Positions 17,015 to 25,968 are shown, numbered from the stretch's first letter. The stretch is 64,000 bases of DNA from Phycisphaerales bacterium (GCA_030749435.1 JASMKH010000006.1:21579-85578); one strand, 5' to 3'. The notes: generated by a model from the sequence alone, not told the origin. Made by a program: numbers and translations.

Positions 17015-17019
17015 GAGGT

Positions 17020-17604
17020 CTACGCTCCTTGTCGCCTCCGCGTCGTGGCGAGTACCAGAATCGGCCAGATGCATACTGCGATGGTCGTGACGGCAATCGC
17101 CCCGATCGTGAATGCACGCAAGGACTCCTCTGTCAGCGGCGGCGTAGCGGCCGCTGCCTCGTCACCTTGGGCCAGGTCAGCCTGCATGGCCTGGAACGAC
17201 GCGGCAACAACCTCATCCAACCAGTAGATCGCGCCGAGCACGCCGATGATGGCCACCACGATTCGGGCGACCGCCCAGATCCGCAACCCGGTTCGACCCC
17301 ACGCAGCTCCCGACACGCTGCCGCTTCCGGCCACGATGAGCCACAGTCCCAAGAGCACTCCGGCGATGTAGCCCCCCGCCTCAAACGCCCGATGCCCCGA
17401 TGACTGCGGCGGTTGGTTCTGGGGCACATCGGTCATCGTTGAGGCGAACATGCTCCGCAGTCCCTGTCCGCCCCAGCACAGAATGCCCAGGCAGCCGATC
17501 ACAATCGACACGACCGCAACCCACTGTGGCACACTGGCCCGCGAAAGCGGCGCGAGTCCGGGGTCGCTCAATCCTGAAAATCCACCCTGCCCTTCACTCA
17601 TCAT
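17020..17604 (-). CDS. Small integral membrane protein, unknown function
   Basis: The 194-residue protein has four predicted hydrophobic helices (VAVVSIVIGCLGILCWGGQG, YIAGVLLGLWLIVAGSG, WAVARIVVAIIGVLGAIYWL, AFTIGAIAVTTIAVCIWPILVLA) with a proline/glutamine-rich loop and an alanine-rich acidic loop between them. It ends with a basic tail (ATTRRRQGA). No transport or enzyme motif is visible. It sits between pheS and tyrS with gaps of 19 and 5 bp, so it is likely co-transcribed with the two synthetases; this does not by itself suggest a role in translation. Confidence 0.65.
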   Translation of the reverse strand: MMSEGQGGFSGLSDPGLAPLSRASVPQWVAVVSIVIGCLGILCWGGQGLRSMFASTMTDVPQNQPPQSSGHRAFEAGGYIAGVLLGLWLIVAGSGSVSGAAWGRTGLRIWAVARIVVAIIGVLGAIYWLDEVVAASFQAMQADLAQGDEAAAATPPLTEESLRAFTIGAIAVTTIAVCIWPILVLATTRRRQGA

Positions 17605-17623
17605 CGGTTGTACCCCTGCCTCA

Positions 17624-18604
17624 TCAGAATTGTCTCAGGAATCTGGCATCGTTCTCAAACAGCCAGCGAATGTCGGCGATGCCGTATTTGCGCATGGCAA
17701 TGCGTTCCACACCAAGGCCGAACGCGAATCCGGACCAGGTCTCCGGGTCAAGACCGACGGCCGTCAGGACGTTGGGATCGACCAGACCGCATCCACCGAG
17801 TTCGACCCACTGCCACTGCCCCTTGATCCGCATCTTCATGTCGACTTCCGCAGACGGCTCGGTGAATGGGAAGAAACTCGGTCGCATCCGCACTTCGGCT
17901 TCTTCGCCAAAATAGGCGTGCGCAAACCCGAGCAGCGTGCTCTTGAGATCAACCATCGTGACGCCACGATCAACCCAAAGCCCCTCAACCTGATGAAACA
18001 TGCTGAAGTGGGTCGCGTCGTGCGTGTCCGGCCGATACACCCGCCCGGCTGCCACGATGCGGACCGGCGGAGGTGTGTTCTCCAGCACCCGGATCTGCAC
18101 CGTCGAGGTCTGTGAGCGGAGCATGCCCCCTCCGTCGAGATAGAAGTTGTCAATGGGCTCACGGGCGGGGTGGGACTCGGGCACGTTGAGCGCCGTGAAG
18201 TTGTGCCACTCGTCCTCGACCTCAGGGCCCGTTGCCGGCTCGAAGCCCATTCTGGCGAAGACCTCCAGAATCTCGGCGATGGTGCGGCTGATAATGTGCC
18301 GCTGACCGAGACCCGTTGGAGCACCCGGCTCGGTCACGTCGAGCGTCGGGCCGCTCGGAGTCCGCTGGCCCGCTCCCCTTCGCTCGGTGTAGGCCGCTTC
18401 GAGCGTCTTCTTCATCGCATTCATCCGCTGGCCGAACGCCGGGCGACCTTCCGGCGGAACGTCCTTCATGCGGCCCATGAGCGACTTCAAGCGACCCTTC
18501 GAACCAAGCCAATCGATGCGCCATGCCTCGATCGCGGCGGCATCCCCAGCTGCGTCGAGGTCTGCCAATGCCGCAGATTCAGTGGTGTCCAGTTCAGCGA
18601 GCAT
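17624..18604 (-). CDS. pheS: Phenylalanyl-tRNA synthetase alpha subunit
   Basis: PheS is the catalytic subunit of the alpha2-beta2 class II enzyme. The N-terminal coiled-coil tRNA-binding arm covers about residues 1-90 (IDWLGSKGRLKSLMGRMKDV). Class II motifs follow: GFEPATGPEVEDEWHNFTAL, motif 2 around ATHFSMFHQVEGLWVD, and motif 3 GFAFGLGVERIAMRKYGI. The phenylalanine-pocket segment WVELGGCGLVDPNVL is intact. The length (326) is normal. pheT is not adjacent. On its own strand, TATCCT lies eight bases before the ATG with no ribosome site, so the mRNA may be leaderless. The large palindrome at 18624-18662 separates it from rplQ. Confidence 0.96.
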   Translation of the reverse strand: MLAELDTTESAALADLDAAGDAAAIEAWRIDWLGSKGRLKSLMGRMKDVPPEGRPAFGQRMNAMKKTLEAAYTERRGAGQRTPSGPTLDVTEPGAPTGLGQRHIISRTIAEILEVFARMGFEPATGPEVEDEWHNFTALNVPESHPAREPIDNFYLDGGGMLRSQTSTVQIRVLENTPPPVRIVAAGRVYRPDTHDATHFSMFHQVEGLWVDRGVTMVDLKSTLLGFAHAYFGEEAEVRMRPSFFPFTEPSAEVDMKMRIKGQWQWVELGGCGLVDPNVLTAVGLDPETWSGFAFGLGVERIAMRKYGIADIRWLFENDARFLRQF

Positions 18605-18623
18605 GTTGGGGAAGGATACGAGA

Positions 18624-18662
18624 AATGGGGTCAGATACCTGCATCAGGTACCTGACCCCATT
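18624..18662. repeat. 18-bp imperfect palindrome (REP-like), likely operon terminator
   Basis: Two 18-nt arms (AATGGGGTCAGATACCTG and CAGGTACCTGACCCCATT) with one mismatch flank a CAT spacer, giving a strong hairpin between the end of the ribosomal operon and pheS. Palindromes with a TGGGGTCAG...CTGACCCCA core are known to me as dispersed REP-type elements in several environmental bacteria. Only this copy is in the window. It could terminate the rplQ transcript, but no T-tract follows the stem. Confidence 0.7.
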
Positions 18663-18686
18663 GAAGAAGCATTCAATTCAATGACG

Positions 18687-19448
18687 CTACTCGTCGGACT
18701 TCTTCTCGTCGTCCGCCTCAGCAGTGTCCTCGTCACCCTCTGCCGCCGCTTCGGCGCCCTTCTCGATATCGGGCGCATCGGTGGCCGCAGCCTCCTCGGT
18801 TGCCTCATCAGCAGCGACTTCAGCCTCTGCCTCTTCGACTCCCGCATCCTCAACGACGGCTTCCTCGGCCACCGCCCCACCCTTACGCAGAGACGCTGCG
18901 AAGGCAGTGCGGCGATCGGCCTGCTGGCGTCGCGAGGACGTCCCGCCACCGATCTGAGCACCTTGCTCCTCACCGACGAGTTGGAGAATGACGATGTCAC
19001 CTCCGTCTCCGAGCCGGTGCCGTCCCGTCCGAACGACTCGCGTGTAGCCACCATCCCGGTCACGGAAACGGTCCGCCACTGCCGTCATGACGTGCTGCAC
19101 AAGCCTCGGAGACTTCCTCAGTTCGCCATATCGATTGAACTCGATATCGGAGGCTGCGGGAAGATCGAACCATGGGTTGTCCTTGCGGGAGTCGGGCACG
19201 TTGGGATCGGCGACCCATGCATGGATCTTGCGATCATTCAAACGCGACTCGATCTGCCGGCGCGCCTGAAGCCCACCCTTCTTGGCAATCGTGATGATCT
19301 TCTCGACGAAAGGCTGCACCGCCTTGGCCTTGGGCATGGTCGTTTCGATCTGACCGTGCTCAAAGAGCCCTGCGGCAAGGTTGCGAAGCATCGCGCGGCG
19401 ATGTTCGCTGTCTCGATTCAGTTGTTTGCCTTGTATGCGATTCCGCAT
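18687..19448 (-). CDS. rplQ: 50S ribosomal protein L17 with long acidic tail
   Basis: L17 lies near the exit tunnel of the 50S subunit. The core is the N-terminal ~130 residues (MRNRIQGKQLNRDSEHRRAM, LRNLAAGLFEHGQIETTMPKAKA, GYTRVVRTGRHRLGDGGD). The protein continues for over 100 residues, far beyond the usual 115-130. The tail is Ala/Glu/Asp-rich (VEEAEAEVAADEATEEAAA) and ends DDEKKSDE. I chose the ATG of MRNRIQ as start; the track adds seven residues upstream. It is the last gene of the ribosomal operon, after rpoA as usual. Confidence 0.95.
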   Translation of the reverse strand: MRNRIQGKQLNRDSEHRRAMLRNLAAGLFEHGQIETTMPKAKAVQPFVEKIITIAKKGGLQARRQIESRLNDRKIHAWVADPNVPDSRKDNPWFDLPAASDIEFNRYGELRKSPRLVQHVMTAVADRFRDRDGGYTRVVRTGRHRLGDGGDIVILQLVGEEQGAQIGGGTSSRRQQADRRTAFAASLRKGGAVAEEAVVEDAGVEEAEAEVAADEATEEAAATDAPDIEKGAEAAAEGDEDTAEADDEKKSDE

Positions 19449-19501
19449 GACACATCTCCTGGCTCCCACGCCGCCTCACGGGGGCGGAGAGTCTCTCGGC
19501 C

Positions 19502-20527
19502 TCAGCCGTTGTACGCCCCTTCGGGAACGGTGAATCCTTCGGGAAGACGCATGCCGAGCGCGAGTCCCATCTCTTCAAGCTTCTTGACGATCTCACGAAG
19601 CGATGTTTTCCCGAAACTCCGCAGCGCCAGCAGTTCCGCTTCACTCCGAATGACGAGTTCCGCGACCGTCGCAATCGCAGCGGACTCAAGGCAGTTGCTC
19701 GAGCGCACCGTCAGGTCAAGTTCGGTCACGGGGGTGTTGAGTTTATTGATCAGGCTGTCGTCGACCGCAGCAGCGGCGGCGGCCTCATCCGACACGCGCA
19801 TCTCGCCGGGCTCTTCGACCTGTACGAACGGGTTGAGGTGCTTGCGAAGGATCTTCGAGGCCTCGGTCAGCGCCATCTCCGGCGTCACGGTCGCGTCGGT
19901 CCACACATCCATGACGAGCCGGTCGAAGTTGGTCTTCTGGCCCACCCGGGTGTCTTCCACTCGGAAGCGAACTCGAAGTACAGGGCTGTAGATCGCGTCC
20001 ACCTCAATCTGCCCGATGACCTGCTCCTCCGCGCTGCGAAGGTGCCGCTCGCTCGCGGGCGAATACCCGCGACCGCGATTGACGGTCATCTCAATGTCGA
20101 GATCGACGGACTCCGTCAGCGTGGCAATCTGCTGATCAGGGTTCAGAATCCGAATCGCCGGATCAGCCTCGATGAGGTCGGCCGTCACGGCACCCGGGCC
20201 ACTGGCTCGAAGGCTCATCGTCTTGGCCCCCTCGTCATCGGTGTCGATCGCGACGACCAGGCCCTTGAGGTTCAGCAGCAGGTCCGTGACGTCCTCCTTC
20301 ATACCGGGAATCGTCGTGAACTCATGCTCAACGCCGCCGACGGACACCGTCGTGATCGCGGCACCCTCGATGCTGCTCAGCAGAATCCGGCGAAGGCTGT
20401 TTCCGATGGTCGTGCCGAAACCCCGCTCAAGGGGCTCGACGGTGAAGCGGGCGAATGAATCGGTGCGGGACTCGGCGTCCACATCGACTCGGGCCGGCAA
20501 CTCAAGACCTCTCCATCGAACGTGCAT
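19502..20527 (-). CDS. rpoA: RNA polymerase alpha subunit
   Basis: Alpha dimerises to nucleate RNA polymerase assembly. The N-terminal domain has the conserved FTVEPLERGFGTTIGNSLRR and LLSSIEGAAITTV. A linker with AAAAAAVDDSLI follows. The C-terminal domain, which contacts DNA and activators, is present with LDLTVRSSNCLESAAI (containing the DNA-binding arginine) and SFGKTSLREIVKKLEEMGL. The start is the ATG at 20527 (341 residues), with a GGAGT site upstream. rpsD, which usually separates rpsK and rpoA, is missing; a 136-bp spacer with no coding potential lies there instead. Confidence 0.97.
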   Translation of the reverse strand: MHVRWRGLELPARVDVDAESRTDSFARFTVEPLERGFGTTIGNSLRRILLSSIEGAAITTVSVGGVEHEFTTIPGMKEDVTDLLLNLKGLVVAIDTDDEGAKTMSLRASGPGAVTADLIEADPAIRILNPDQQIATLTESVDLDIEMTVNRGRGYSPASERHLRSAEEQVIGQIEVDAIYSPVLRVRFRVEDTRVGQKTNFDRLVMDVWTDATVTPEMALTEASKILRKHLNPFVQVEEPGEMRVSDEAAAAAAVDDSLINKLNTPVTELDLTVRSSNCLESAAIATVAELVIRSEAELLALRSFGKTSLREIVKKLEEMGLALGMRLPEGFTVPEGAYNG

Positions 20528-20663
20528 GTCAATACTCCTGAATACGCAGCAGATGTTTCCAAATGGACTCGATCCGGATCTCACGGTCGTACGCCGCACT
20601 ACTGCTCGCGGCGAACGCCTTCTTCATCCGAACCGACGCGCCCCACGCGGGGAGCCGATTCAC

Positions 20664-21035
20664 TCAGCAGCGGCGCTGCTTCTTGGGCCGACATCCGTTG
20701 TGCGGAATCGGCGTATGGTCTTCCACGGCAGTCACGATGAGCCCGGCGTGATCGAGCCCGGTGATGGCGGCCTCGCGACCGCCGCCAGGGCCCTTGACGC
20801 GAACTTCCACCTCACGAACACCCATTCGCTTGGCCTTTGACGCCGAGCGTTCGGCTGCGCGGGTCGCGGCGAACGGGGTCGCCTTTCGCGCCCCCTTGAA
20901 GCCGACCGTGCCTGCGGAGTCCCAGCAGAGTGTCTCTCCACCAAGATCCGTGAAGGTGATGATCGTGTTGTTGAACGAGGCGGTCACGTAGACGATCGCC
21001 TTGCCGATGTTCTTTCTGGCTTTCTTCTTGGCCAT
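20664..21035 (-). CDS. rpsK: 30S ribosomal protein S11
   Basis: S11 is in the 30S platform near the mRNA exit. The 123-residue product has the family core: [34 protein letters not shown] and the C-terminal [16 protein letters not shown], close to the near-universal PHNGCRPPKKRRV ending. It follows rpsM by 49 bp as in most bacteria, and is followed directly by rpoA because rpsD is missing. The length is normal. Confidence 0.97.
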   Translation of the reverse strand: MAKKKARKNIGKAIVYVTASFNNTIITFTDLGGETLCWDSAGTVGFKGARKATPFAATRAAERSASKAKRMGVREVEVRVKGPGGGREAAITGLDHAGLIVTAVEDHTPIPHNGCRPKKQRRC

Positions 21036-21084
21036 GTGTACTTCCTCCGGACCATGTCCGGCTCAGATCCTCACGCTCGTGCGA

Positions 21085-21459
21085 TCACTTGACGCCCTTC
21101 TTACCTGCAACGGTGCGCTTCCTGCCCTTGCGGGTCCGGGCGTTGCACTTGGTCCGCTGCCCTCGAACTGGCAGTCCGCGGCGATGTCGATCACCCCGGT
21201 AACTCCGAATGTCCCGGAGGCGTTGCACGTTCTGGGCCACATGCCGCCGCAGGGCACCCTCGACCAGATACCCGTCATCGATGATGCCGGCGATCTGAAC
21301 GACGTCCGCTTCCGACAGATCTCCGGCGCGGAGGTCCGGATCAACGCCCGCCTGCTCCAGAATCAAGTCCGCAAAGCGCGGGCCGATCCCGTGGATGTAC
21401 CGGAGGGAGTACCGGATCTTCTTCTTCTCTGGAATGTCGATGCCTGCAATACGTGGCAT
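21085..21459 (-). CDS. rpsM: 30S ribosomal protein S13
   Basis: S13 sits in the 30S head and contacts the P-site tRNA. The start is the ATG of MPRIAGIDIPEKKKI, not the track's upstream one, which would run into rpmJ. Conserved parts are YIHGIGPRFADLILEQAGV, the helix-two-turn-helix region, SYRGDRHRRGLPVRGQRTK and the basic tail ARTRKGRKRTVAGKK. At 124 residues the length is typical. It lies between rpmJ and rpsK in the usual order. Confidence 0.97.
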   Translation of the reverse strand: MPRIAGIDIPEKKKIRYSLRYIHGIGPRFADLILEQAGVDPDLRAGDLSEADVVQIAGIIDDGYLVEGALRRHVAQNVQRLRDIRSYRGDRHRRGLPVRGQRTKCNARTRKGRKRTVAGKKGVK

Positions 21460-21490
21460 GGTTTCGCTCCGTCGTGTCGCCTGGCGGCGA

Positions 21491-21607
21491 TCAGCCCTGC
21501 CGCTGCTTGAGCCGCGGATTCTTCTTGTTGATGACATACCGGCGACCCTTGCGGATCACGATCTGGCAGTCCTTGGTCTTTCTCTTGATGCTGCTTTTGA
21601 CTTTCAT
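21491..21607 (-). CDS. rpmJ: 50S ribosomal protein L36, zinc-free form
   Basis: This gene is too short for the ORF track. It encodes 38 residues, [20 protein letters not shown]... ending NPRLKQRQG, which matches L36 from end to end. Ordinary L36 has a C-C-C-H zinc ribbon. Here the first cysteine is threonine, the second is kept, the third is asparagine and the histidine is leucine, so zinc binding is lost. It corresponds to the known 'C-minus' class of L36 paralogs, but here it is the operon copy. It sits between infA and rpsM as expected. Confidence 0.93.
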   Translation of the reverse strand: MKVKSSIKRKTKDCQIVIRKGRRYVINKKNPRLKQRQG

Positions 21608-21626
21608 GGTGCTTTCCGTTTCGGTC

Positions 21627-21842
21627 CTACTGGCGGTAGACGATGCGTCCCTTGGTCATGTCGTAGGGACTGATCTCGACCTTGACGGTGTCGCCGGGAA
21701 GAATGCGGATGTAGAACTTTCGCATTCGACCGCTGATGTACGCGAGAATCTTCTGGCCGTTCTCCAGTTCAACCATGAACCGGGTATCGGGCAGCGCCTC
21801 GGTGACGACGGCGTCGAGGACGATCTTTTCCTCTTTTGCCAT
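21627..21842 (-). CDS. infA: Translation initiation factor IF-1
   Basis: IF-1 occupies the ribosomal A site during initiation. From the ATG of [20 protein letters not shown] the product is 71 residues, the normal length, and is a single OB fold: [39 protein letters not shown] and the ending TKGRIVYRQ. The track's longer start is not needed. secY ends 22 bp upstream. The adk and map genes found between secY and infA in many bacteria are absent. Confidence 0.97.
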   Translation of the reverse strand: MAKEEKIVLDAVVTEALPDTRFMVELENGQKILAYISGRMRKFYIRILPGDTVKVEISPYDMTKGRIVYRQ

Positions 21843-21864
21843 GAACTGCGTCCCTGGGGACCTC

Positions 21865-23274
21865 CTATGAACGGGTGGCGGACCCGCCACCCCTCCGGGC
21901 CGCATCGGGCCCAGTGATAAATCCGCTGTAATTACGCATGAGCAGGTTCGCTTCGATGCGCTGGATGAGATCCAGACCCACGCTGACCACGATCAGCAGT
22001 CCGGTACCGCCCAGGAAGCTCGAAACGAAGAATGGTATGTCCATGTATCTGGCCACCATCGAGGGAATCACCGCGATGATCGCGAGGAACCCGGCGCCGA
22101 CATAGGTGATCCGCTCGACCACTGTCTCCAGGTACTCGGCCGTTCGAGGTCCCGGTCGAAGGCCCGGGATGAAACTCCCGTTCTCCCGCAACTGCTGCGA
22201 CATGTCGTCAGGACTGAAGACAACAGTCGTCCAGAAGTAACTGAAGAAGTAGATCAGGATGATTTCGCACACGATGTACGGATACTCCCCGAACTGGAAG
22301 TTCCGATTCATGAAGTACACGATGTTCTGCCACCACAGCGGCGAGTCCTGGGACACCGATGTGGCGAGGTAGCCGAGGAACGACGAAGGGAAGATCAGCA
22401 GCGACGAGGCGAAGATGATTGGCATCACGCCCGCGTGATTGACCCGCAGTGGCAGGTAGTGCTTCTGTCCGCCGTAGGTGCGGCGGCCACGCGTATGTTT
22501 CGCCTGCTGAATCGGGATCCTCCGCTGCGCGACCGTAATGAGAATCGAACCCGCGACCACGATCACGAATGCGACGATCAGGAACAGGATGCCGAGCACC
22601 CCGACGCTCCCTTCACCACTCTGCAGCGAGAAGTCGACGTTGTTCGCCAGCCAACCGATCGCCATCGGCATCTGGGACACAATTCCCGCCGTCAGAATGA
22701 GGGAAACACCGTTACCGATGCCGTACTTGTCGATCTGCTCGCCCAGCCACATCAGGAAGATGCTGCCCGCCGTCAGCGCGGTCAATCCGGAGAAGTAGAA
22801 GACCAGGATGCCCGTCTGCGTCCGGAACTGCGGCTGCACCAGCCCCTGCCCCTGCAGGAACTTCATCCACATGAAGCCCTGAATCACGCACATGGCGATC
22901 GTGGCGTACCGCGTCCACTCGGTGATCTTCTGCTGACCGCTGGCCCCCTCCTTCTTGAGTTCCTGAAGCCGCGGAACCGCAGACTGCAGCAACTGGAAGA
23001 TGATCGACGCGGTGATGTAGGGCATGATGCCCAGGCCGAAAATAGTCGACTGCTTGAAGGAGCCGCCAGAGAAGACCGACACGTATTCGAGCAACTTGCC
23101 GAATCCGGTGGCCTCAGTGGCCGACTGGCGAGCGAGTTCCTCAAGCTGCGTCTGATCGACCCCGACGAGCGGAATCCAGAAGCCGATGCGATAGATCGCG
23201 ATCATCGCAAGTGTGAACAGCACACGGTTGCGAAGTTCGGGAATCTTCAAGATGTTGAGAACGGCGTTGAACAT
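21865..23274 (-). CDS. secY: Protein translocase subunit SecY
   Basis: SecY forms the protein-conducting channel of the Sec system in the inner membrane. The 469-residue product has ten hydrophobic helices. Recognisable parts are the start [20 protein letters not shown], the plug region after the first helix ([20 protein letters not shown]), the loop [20 protein letters not shown], and the C-terminal segment [21 protein letters not shown]. The gene follows rplO by 40 bp as in most spc operons. The length is slightly above the 430-440 common elsewhere, mainly from an insertion after helix one. Confidence 0.97.
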   Translation of the reverse strand: MFNAVLNILKIPELRNRVLFTLAMIAIYRIGFWIPLVGVDQTQLEELARQSATEATGFGKLLEYVSVFSGGSFKQSTIFGLGIMPYITASIIFQLLQSAVPRLQELKKEGASGQQKITEWTRYATIAMCVIQGFMWMKFLQGQGLVQPQFRTQTGILVFYFSGLTALTAGSIFLMWLGEQIDKYGIGNGVSLILTAGIVSQMPMAIGWLANNVDFSLQSGEGSVGVLGILFLIVAFVIVVAGSILITVAQRRIPIQQAKHTRGRRTYGGQKHYLPLRVNHAGVMPIIFASSLLIFPSSFLGYLATSVSQDSPLWWQNIVYFMNRNFQFGEYPYIVCEIILIYFFSYFWTTVVFSPDDMSQQLRENGSFIPGLRPGPRTAEYLETVVERITYVGAGFLAIIAVIPSMVARYMDIPFFVSSFLGGTGLLIVVSVGLDLIQRIEANLLMRNYSGFITGPDAARRGGGSATRS

Positions 23275-23314
23275 GCCGGGTCAACTTCCTTTGGACGTCG
23301 TGCGTCCGCTGCGA

Positions 23315-23851
23315 TCACTCTTCGGAGGAACTCTTCTCTGCTTCGGGCTTCGCCTCGGCGGCAGGCTTTGCAGGTTTGCCGGCCGCTCGAGTCCACTTCT
23401 TCTTCTCCACGAGCGTCACGCTCCCGCCCGCGGCTTTGATCTTGGCCTCGGCCGACTTGGACAGCTTCGTGGCAGTCACGTCCAACTTCTTGGTGAGATC
23501 ACCCTCGCCAAGCACCTTCACGGGCTTCTTCGTGTCTCGAATCAATCCCACCTTGGCGAGCGACTCGGCTGTCACGGAATCGCCTTCTGCGAAGCGATCC
23601 TCGAGTGACTTCAGGTTGACCACGTGGTACTCGGTCCTGAACTGAGCATTCGTGAACCCACGCTTCGGCATCCGCCGAGCCCAGGTCATCTGGCCACCTT
23701 CGAAGTAGGCCCGCCGCTTGGCGCCCGAGCGTGAGCCCGCGCCCTTGTGGCCGCGACCTGAAGTCTTGCCGTGGCCGCTGCCGGGTCCGCGGCCGATTCG
23801 CCTGCGAGCCTTGTAGCGGCCAACTTTCGACGTGATTTCATGAATCATCAT
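23315..23851 (-). CDS. rplO: 50S ribosomal protein L15 with extended charged tail
   Basis: L15 is an assembly protein of the 50S subunit. The N-terminal glycine-rich arm is conserved (RIGRGPGSGHGKTSGRGHKG, then RSGAKRRAYFEGGQM). The C-terminal domain follows (VVNLKSLEDRFAEGDSVTAE and VTATKLSKSAEAKIKAAGGS). The tail continues about 30 residues beyond the usual end, rich in Lys, Ala, Pro and Glu, and closes SSSEE. rpmD (L30), which normally lies just before rplO, is missing: only 30 bp separate rpsE and rplO. Confidence 0.96.
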   Translation of the reverse strand: MMIHEITSKVGRYKARRRIGRGPGSGHGKTSGRGHKGAGSRSGAKRRAYFEGGQMTWARRMPKRGFTNAQFRTEYHVVNLKSLEDRFAEGDSVTAESLAKVGLIRDTKKPVKVLGEGDLTKKLDVTATKLSKSAEAKIKAAGGSVTLVEKKKWTRAAGKPAKPAAEAKPEAEKSSSEE

Positions 23852-23881
23852 TGGACTGACTCTCCTGGGGACGCCGACGCG

Positions 23882-24541
23882 TCACTCCGCGGTGGACTCC
23901 GTTTGCGATTCGGCACTCTTGGTGGCCGGTTCTTCGGTCGCCTCGGCAGAGGCACCATCCGAATCATCCCCCTCGGGCTCCTCCGCTTCGGCTTCGGCGT
24001 TGGCCGTTGTCACGAAAGTCGAGCCGCGGGCGATCATCTCCTCGACGTCGGTCACGCCCAGCTTGACGCCCCGCAACTGCTCGACATCCGACTTGCTCTG
24101 CAGCTTCGAGAGCCCGTCGATGACGGCCTTGACGAGATTCTTGGGGTTGTTCGATCCGAACGACTTCGTCAGGCAGTCCTGCAGCCCGAACATCTCAAGC
24201 ACGGCGCGAACCGAGGCTCCAGCGATAACGCCCGTACCGGGTGAGGCTGGCACCAGCCGCACACGGCAGGCACCGTATCGGCCCTCGACCTCATGAGGGA
24301 TCGTCCGGCCCTGCATGGCATAGAGACGCATGTTTCGCTTGGCGATCTTCTGCGCCTTCTCGATGGCGGGAGGAACCTGATTCGCCTTGCCGTAACCAGC
24401 TCCTACGCGACCATTGCGGTCGCCGACCACGACGAGCGACGAGAAACTGAAGCGGCGACCACCCTTGACGGTCGCAGCCGTGCGAAATACGCCGACCGTG
24501 GTCGATTCGATGCCGCCTGATGCTTCGAGGAATTCAGCCAT
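23882..24541 (-). CDS. rpsE: 30S ribosomal protein S5 with acidic tail
   Basis: S5 helps decoding accuracy and mRNA unwinding on the 30S subunit. The N-terminal double-stranded-RNA-binding-like domain is TVGVFRTAATVKGGRRFSFS with GNGRVGAGYGKANQVPPAIE written here as RNGRVGAGYGKANQV. The C-terminal half is PASPGTGVIAGASVRAVLEM and GSNNPKNLVKAVIDGLSKLQ. The last ~45 residues are acidic and low complexity (EAEAEEPEGDDSDG). The length (219) exceeds the usual 165-170 because of this tail. It follows rplR in the normal spc order. Confidence 0.96.
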   Translation of the reverse strand: MAEFLEASGGIESTTVGVFRTAATVKGGRRFSFSSLVVVGDRNGRVGAGYGKANQVPPAIEKAQKIAKRNMRLYAMQGRTIPHEVEGRYGACRVRLVPASPGTGVIAGASVRAVLEMFGLQDCLTKSFGSNNPKNLVKAVIDGLSKLQSKSDVEQLRGVKLGVTDVEEMIARGSTFVTTANAEAEAEEPEGDDSDGASAEATEEPATKSAESQTESTAE

Positions 24542-24574
24542 TGAAATACACCTGTCTTCTGCCGCGGATCCGGC

Positions 24575-24937
24575 TCAGAACTTCAGCCCGTTCTCACGGG
24601 CACCGTCGGCCAGGCCCTTGACCCGACCGTGATACTTGAAACCATTTCTGTCGAACACGACGTTCGCCACACCCTGCGCGGTCGCCCGCTCGGCCAATCG
24701 CTTGCCGACTTCCGTCGCCGCAGCCGTGTTGCCGCCACTGGTGCCACTCGACGCCTTCTCGTTCGTCGAGGCCGAGGCGAGCGTCTTCCCGCTCAAGTCG
24801 TCGATGACCTGGGCGTAGATGTGCTTGGAACTCCTGAATACCGTCAGACGGGGACGATCGGGCATGCCGAAGATTCGGCGCCGAATGCCCCGCTTGCGTC
24901 TGGTTCGCCGTCCAATGCGTTGTTCGTTGCGCTTCAT
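24575..24937 (-). CDS. rplR: 50S ribosomal protein L18
   Basis: L18 binds 5S rRNA and links it to the 50S subunit. From the ATG of [20 protein letters not shown] the product is 120 residues. Conserved parts are [29 protein letters not shown], the [16 protein letters not shown] stretch ([18 protein letters not shown]) and [20 protein letters not shown]. The track's longer ORF extends out of frame into rplF and is not real. It lies between rplF and rpsE, as is standard. Confidence 0.97.
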   Translation of the reverse strand: MKRNEQRIGRRTRRKRGIRRRIFGMPDRPRLTVFRSSKHIYAQVIDDLSGKTLASASTNEKASSGTSGGNTAAATEVGKRLAERATAQGVANVVFDRNGFKYHGRVKGLADGARENGLKF

Positions 24938-24963
24938 GACGTATGACTCCCTTGATCCGACGA

Positions 24964-25524
24964 TCAAGCTCCGAACACCTTGCCCTGCTTGCGAATAATG
25001 ATCTCGCCGGCGTAGAGGATGCCCTTGCCGTTGTACGGCTCGGGGCGACGCTGATCTCTGATGTTCGCGGCGAACTGCCCGACCGCATGCTTGTCTGCAC
25101 CTGTGATCTTGATACGGGTTCCGTTCTCGACCTCGAACTCCACGCCCTCGGGCGCGGGAATGTCGACGGGATGGCAGTACCCGACATTCAACTGAATGTT
25201 CTTGCCCATAGGCTTGGCGTTCCAGCCCACCCCAACAATGTTGAGCACCTTGGTGTAACCCTGCGTGACGCCGGTCACCATGTTCTGGATCCGGCTGCGG
25301 GTCGTTCCCCACTGCGCCCGAGCGGTCCGCTCGCCGATCCTGCCCTCGTCGAGGGCACACCTGATCACCGACGAGGATTCGTCAAAGTCGACATCAACGA
25401 CGGCATGCCACGTGTAGGTGAGGGATCCCTTGGGGCCACTCACACCGATGCTGCGGTCATTCGACTTGCAGTCGACCTTGACGCCCTTCGGCACTTCGAT
25501 TGGTTTCTTTCCAATGCGCGACAT
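24964..25524 (-). CDS. rplF: 50S ribosomal protein L6
   Basis: L6 lies near the factor-binding site of the 50S subunit. The 186-residue product has the two related domains: [20 protein letters not shown] with [10 protein letters not shown] in the first, and [20 protein letters not shown] with [19 protein letters not shown] in the second. The ending [21 protein letters not shown] followed by GK is the usual RxPEPYKGKGI motif. The C terminus is short and normal. Gap to rplR is 26 bp. Confidence 0.97.
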   Translation of the reverse strand: MSRIGKKPIEVPKGVKVDCKSNDRSIGVSGPKGSLTYTWHAVVDVDFDESSSVIRCALDEGRIGERTARAQWGTTRSRIQNMVTGVTQGYTKVLNIVGVGWNAKPMGKNIQLNVGYCHPVDIPAPEGVEFEVENGTRIKITGADKHAVGQFAANIRDQRRPEPYNGKGILYAGEIIIRKQGKVFGA

Positions 25525-25533
25525 GGTTCTACC

Positions 25534-25932
25534 TCAGTTCACAATCGCTACGACTTCGCCGCCAACACGCTCTGAGCGAGCTCGGCGGTCACTCATGACG
25601 CCCGAGCTCGTCGACACGATCGCGGTTCCGAGACCCTGCATGGGCCGCGGAATATCCGATACACCCGCATACACCCGGCAGCCGGGTTTGGACACGCGTC
25701 GCAACTCGCGAATGATGTCCTCACCCCGAGGGCCGTACTTCAGCTTGACTCGCAGGTGCACCCGGGCGCCAACCTGCTCGGTATCCCAGCCATTGATGTA
25801 GCCCTCGTCCTGAAGGACCTGCACGACACCGCGGTTGAGACGGTTGTCGAGGCAGATAACCTCCTCGGCGTGGTTGCGGACCGCATTGCGAATCCGGGTC
25901 AACATGTCGGCTGTCAGATCTTGCTGTGACAT
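25534..25932 (-). CDS. rpsH: 30S ribosomal protein S8
   Basis: S8 is a primary 16S rRNA-binding protein; in several bacteria it also represses its own operon. From the ATG of MSQQDLTADMLTRIRNAVRN the product is 132 residues. Conserved regions are the DMLTRIRNA start, VLQDEGYINGW, the middle KYGPRGEDIIRELRRVSKPG and the 3' motif IVSTSSGVMSDRRARSERVG, followed by GGEVVAIVN. The track's longer start adds unrelated residues. Confidence 0.97.
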   Translation of the reverse strand: MSQQDLTADMLTRIRNAVRNHAEEVICLDNRLNRGVVQVLQDEGYINGWDTEQVGARVHLRVKLKYGPRGEDIIRELRRVSKPGCRVYAGVSDIPRPMQGLGTAIVSTSSGVMSDRRARSERVGGEVVAIVN

Positions 25933-25968
25933 TGAATCACTCCACACGGGCACCATGGCCCAGGTTCC

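Noticed and set aside
15944-17227. 427-aa ORF antisense to tyrS
   Set aside because: TyrRS motifs on the other strand are complete; this frame has none.
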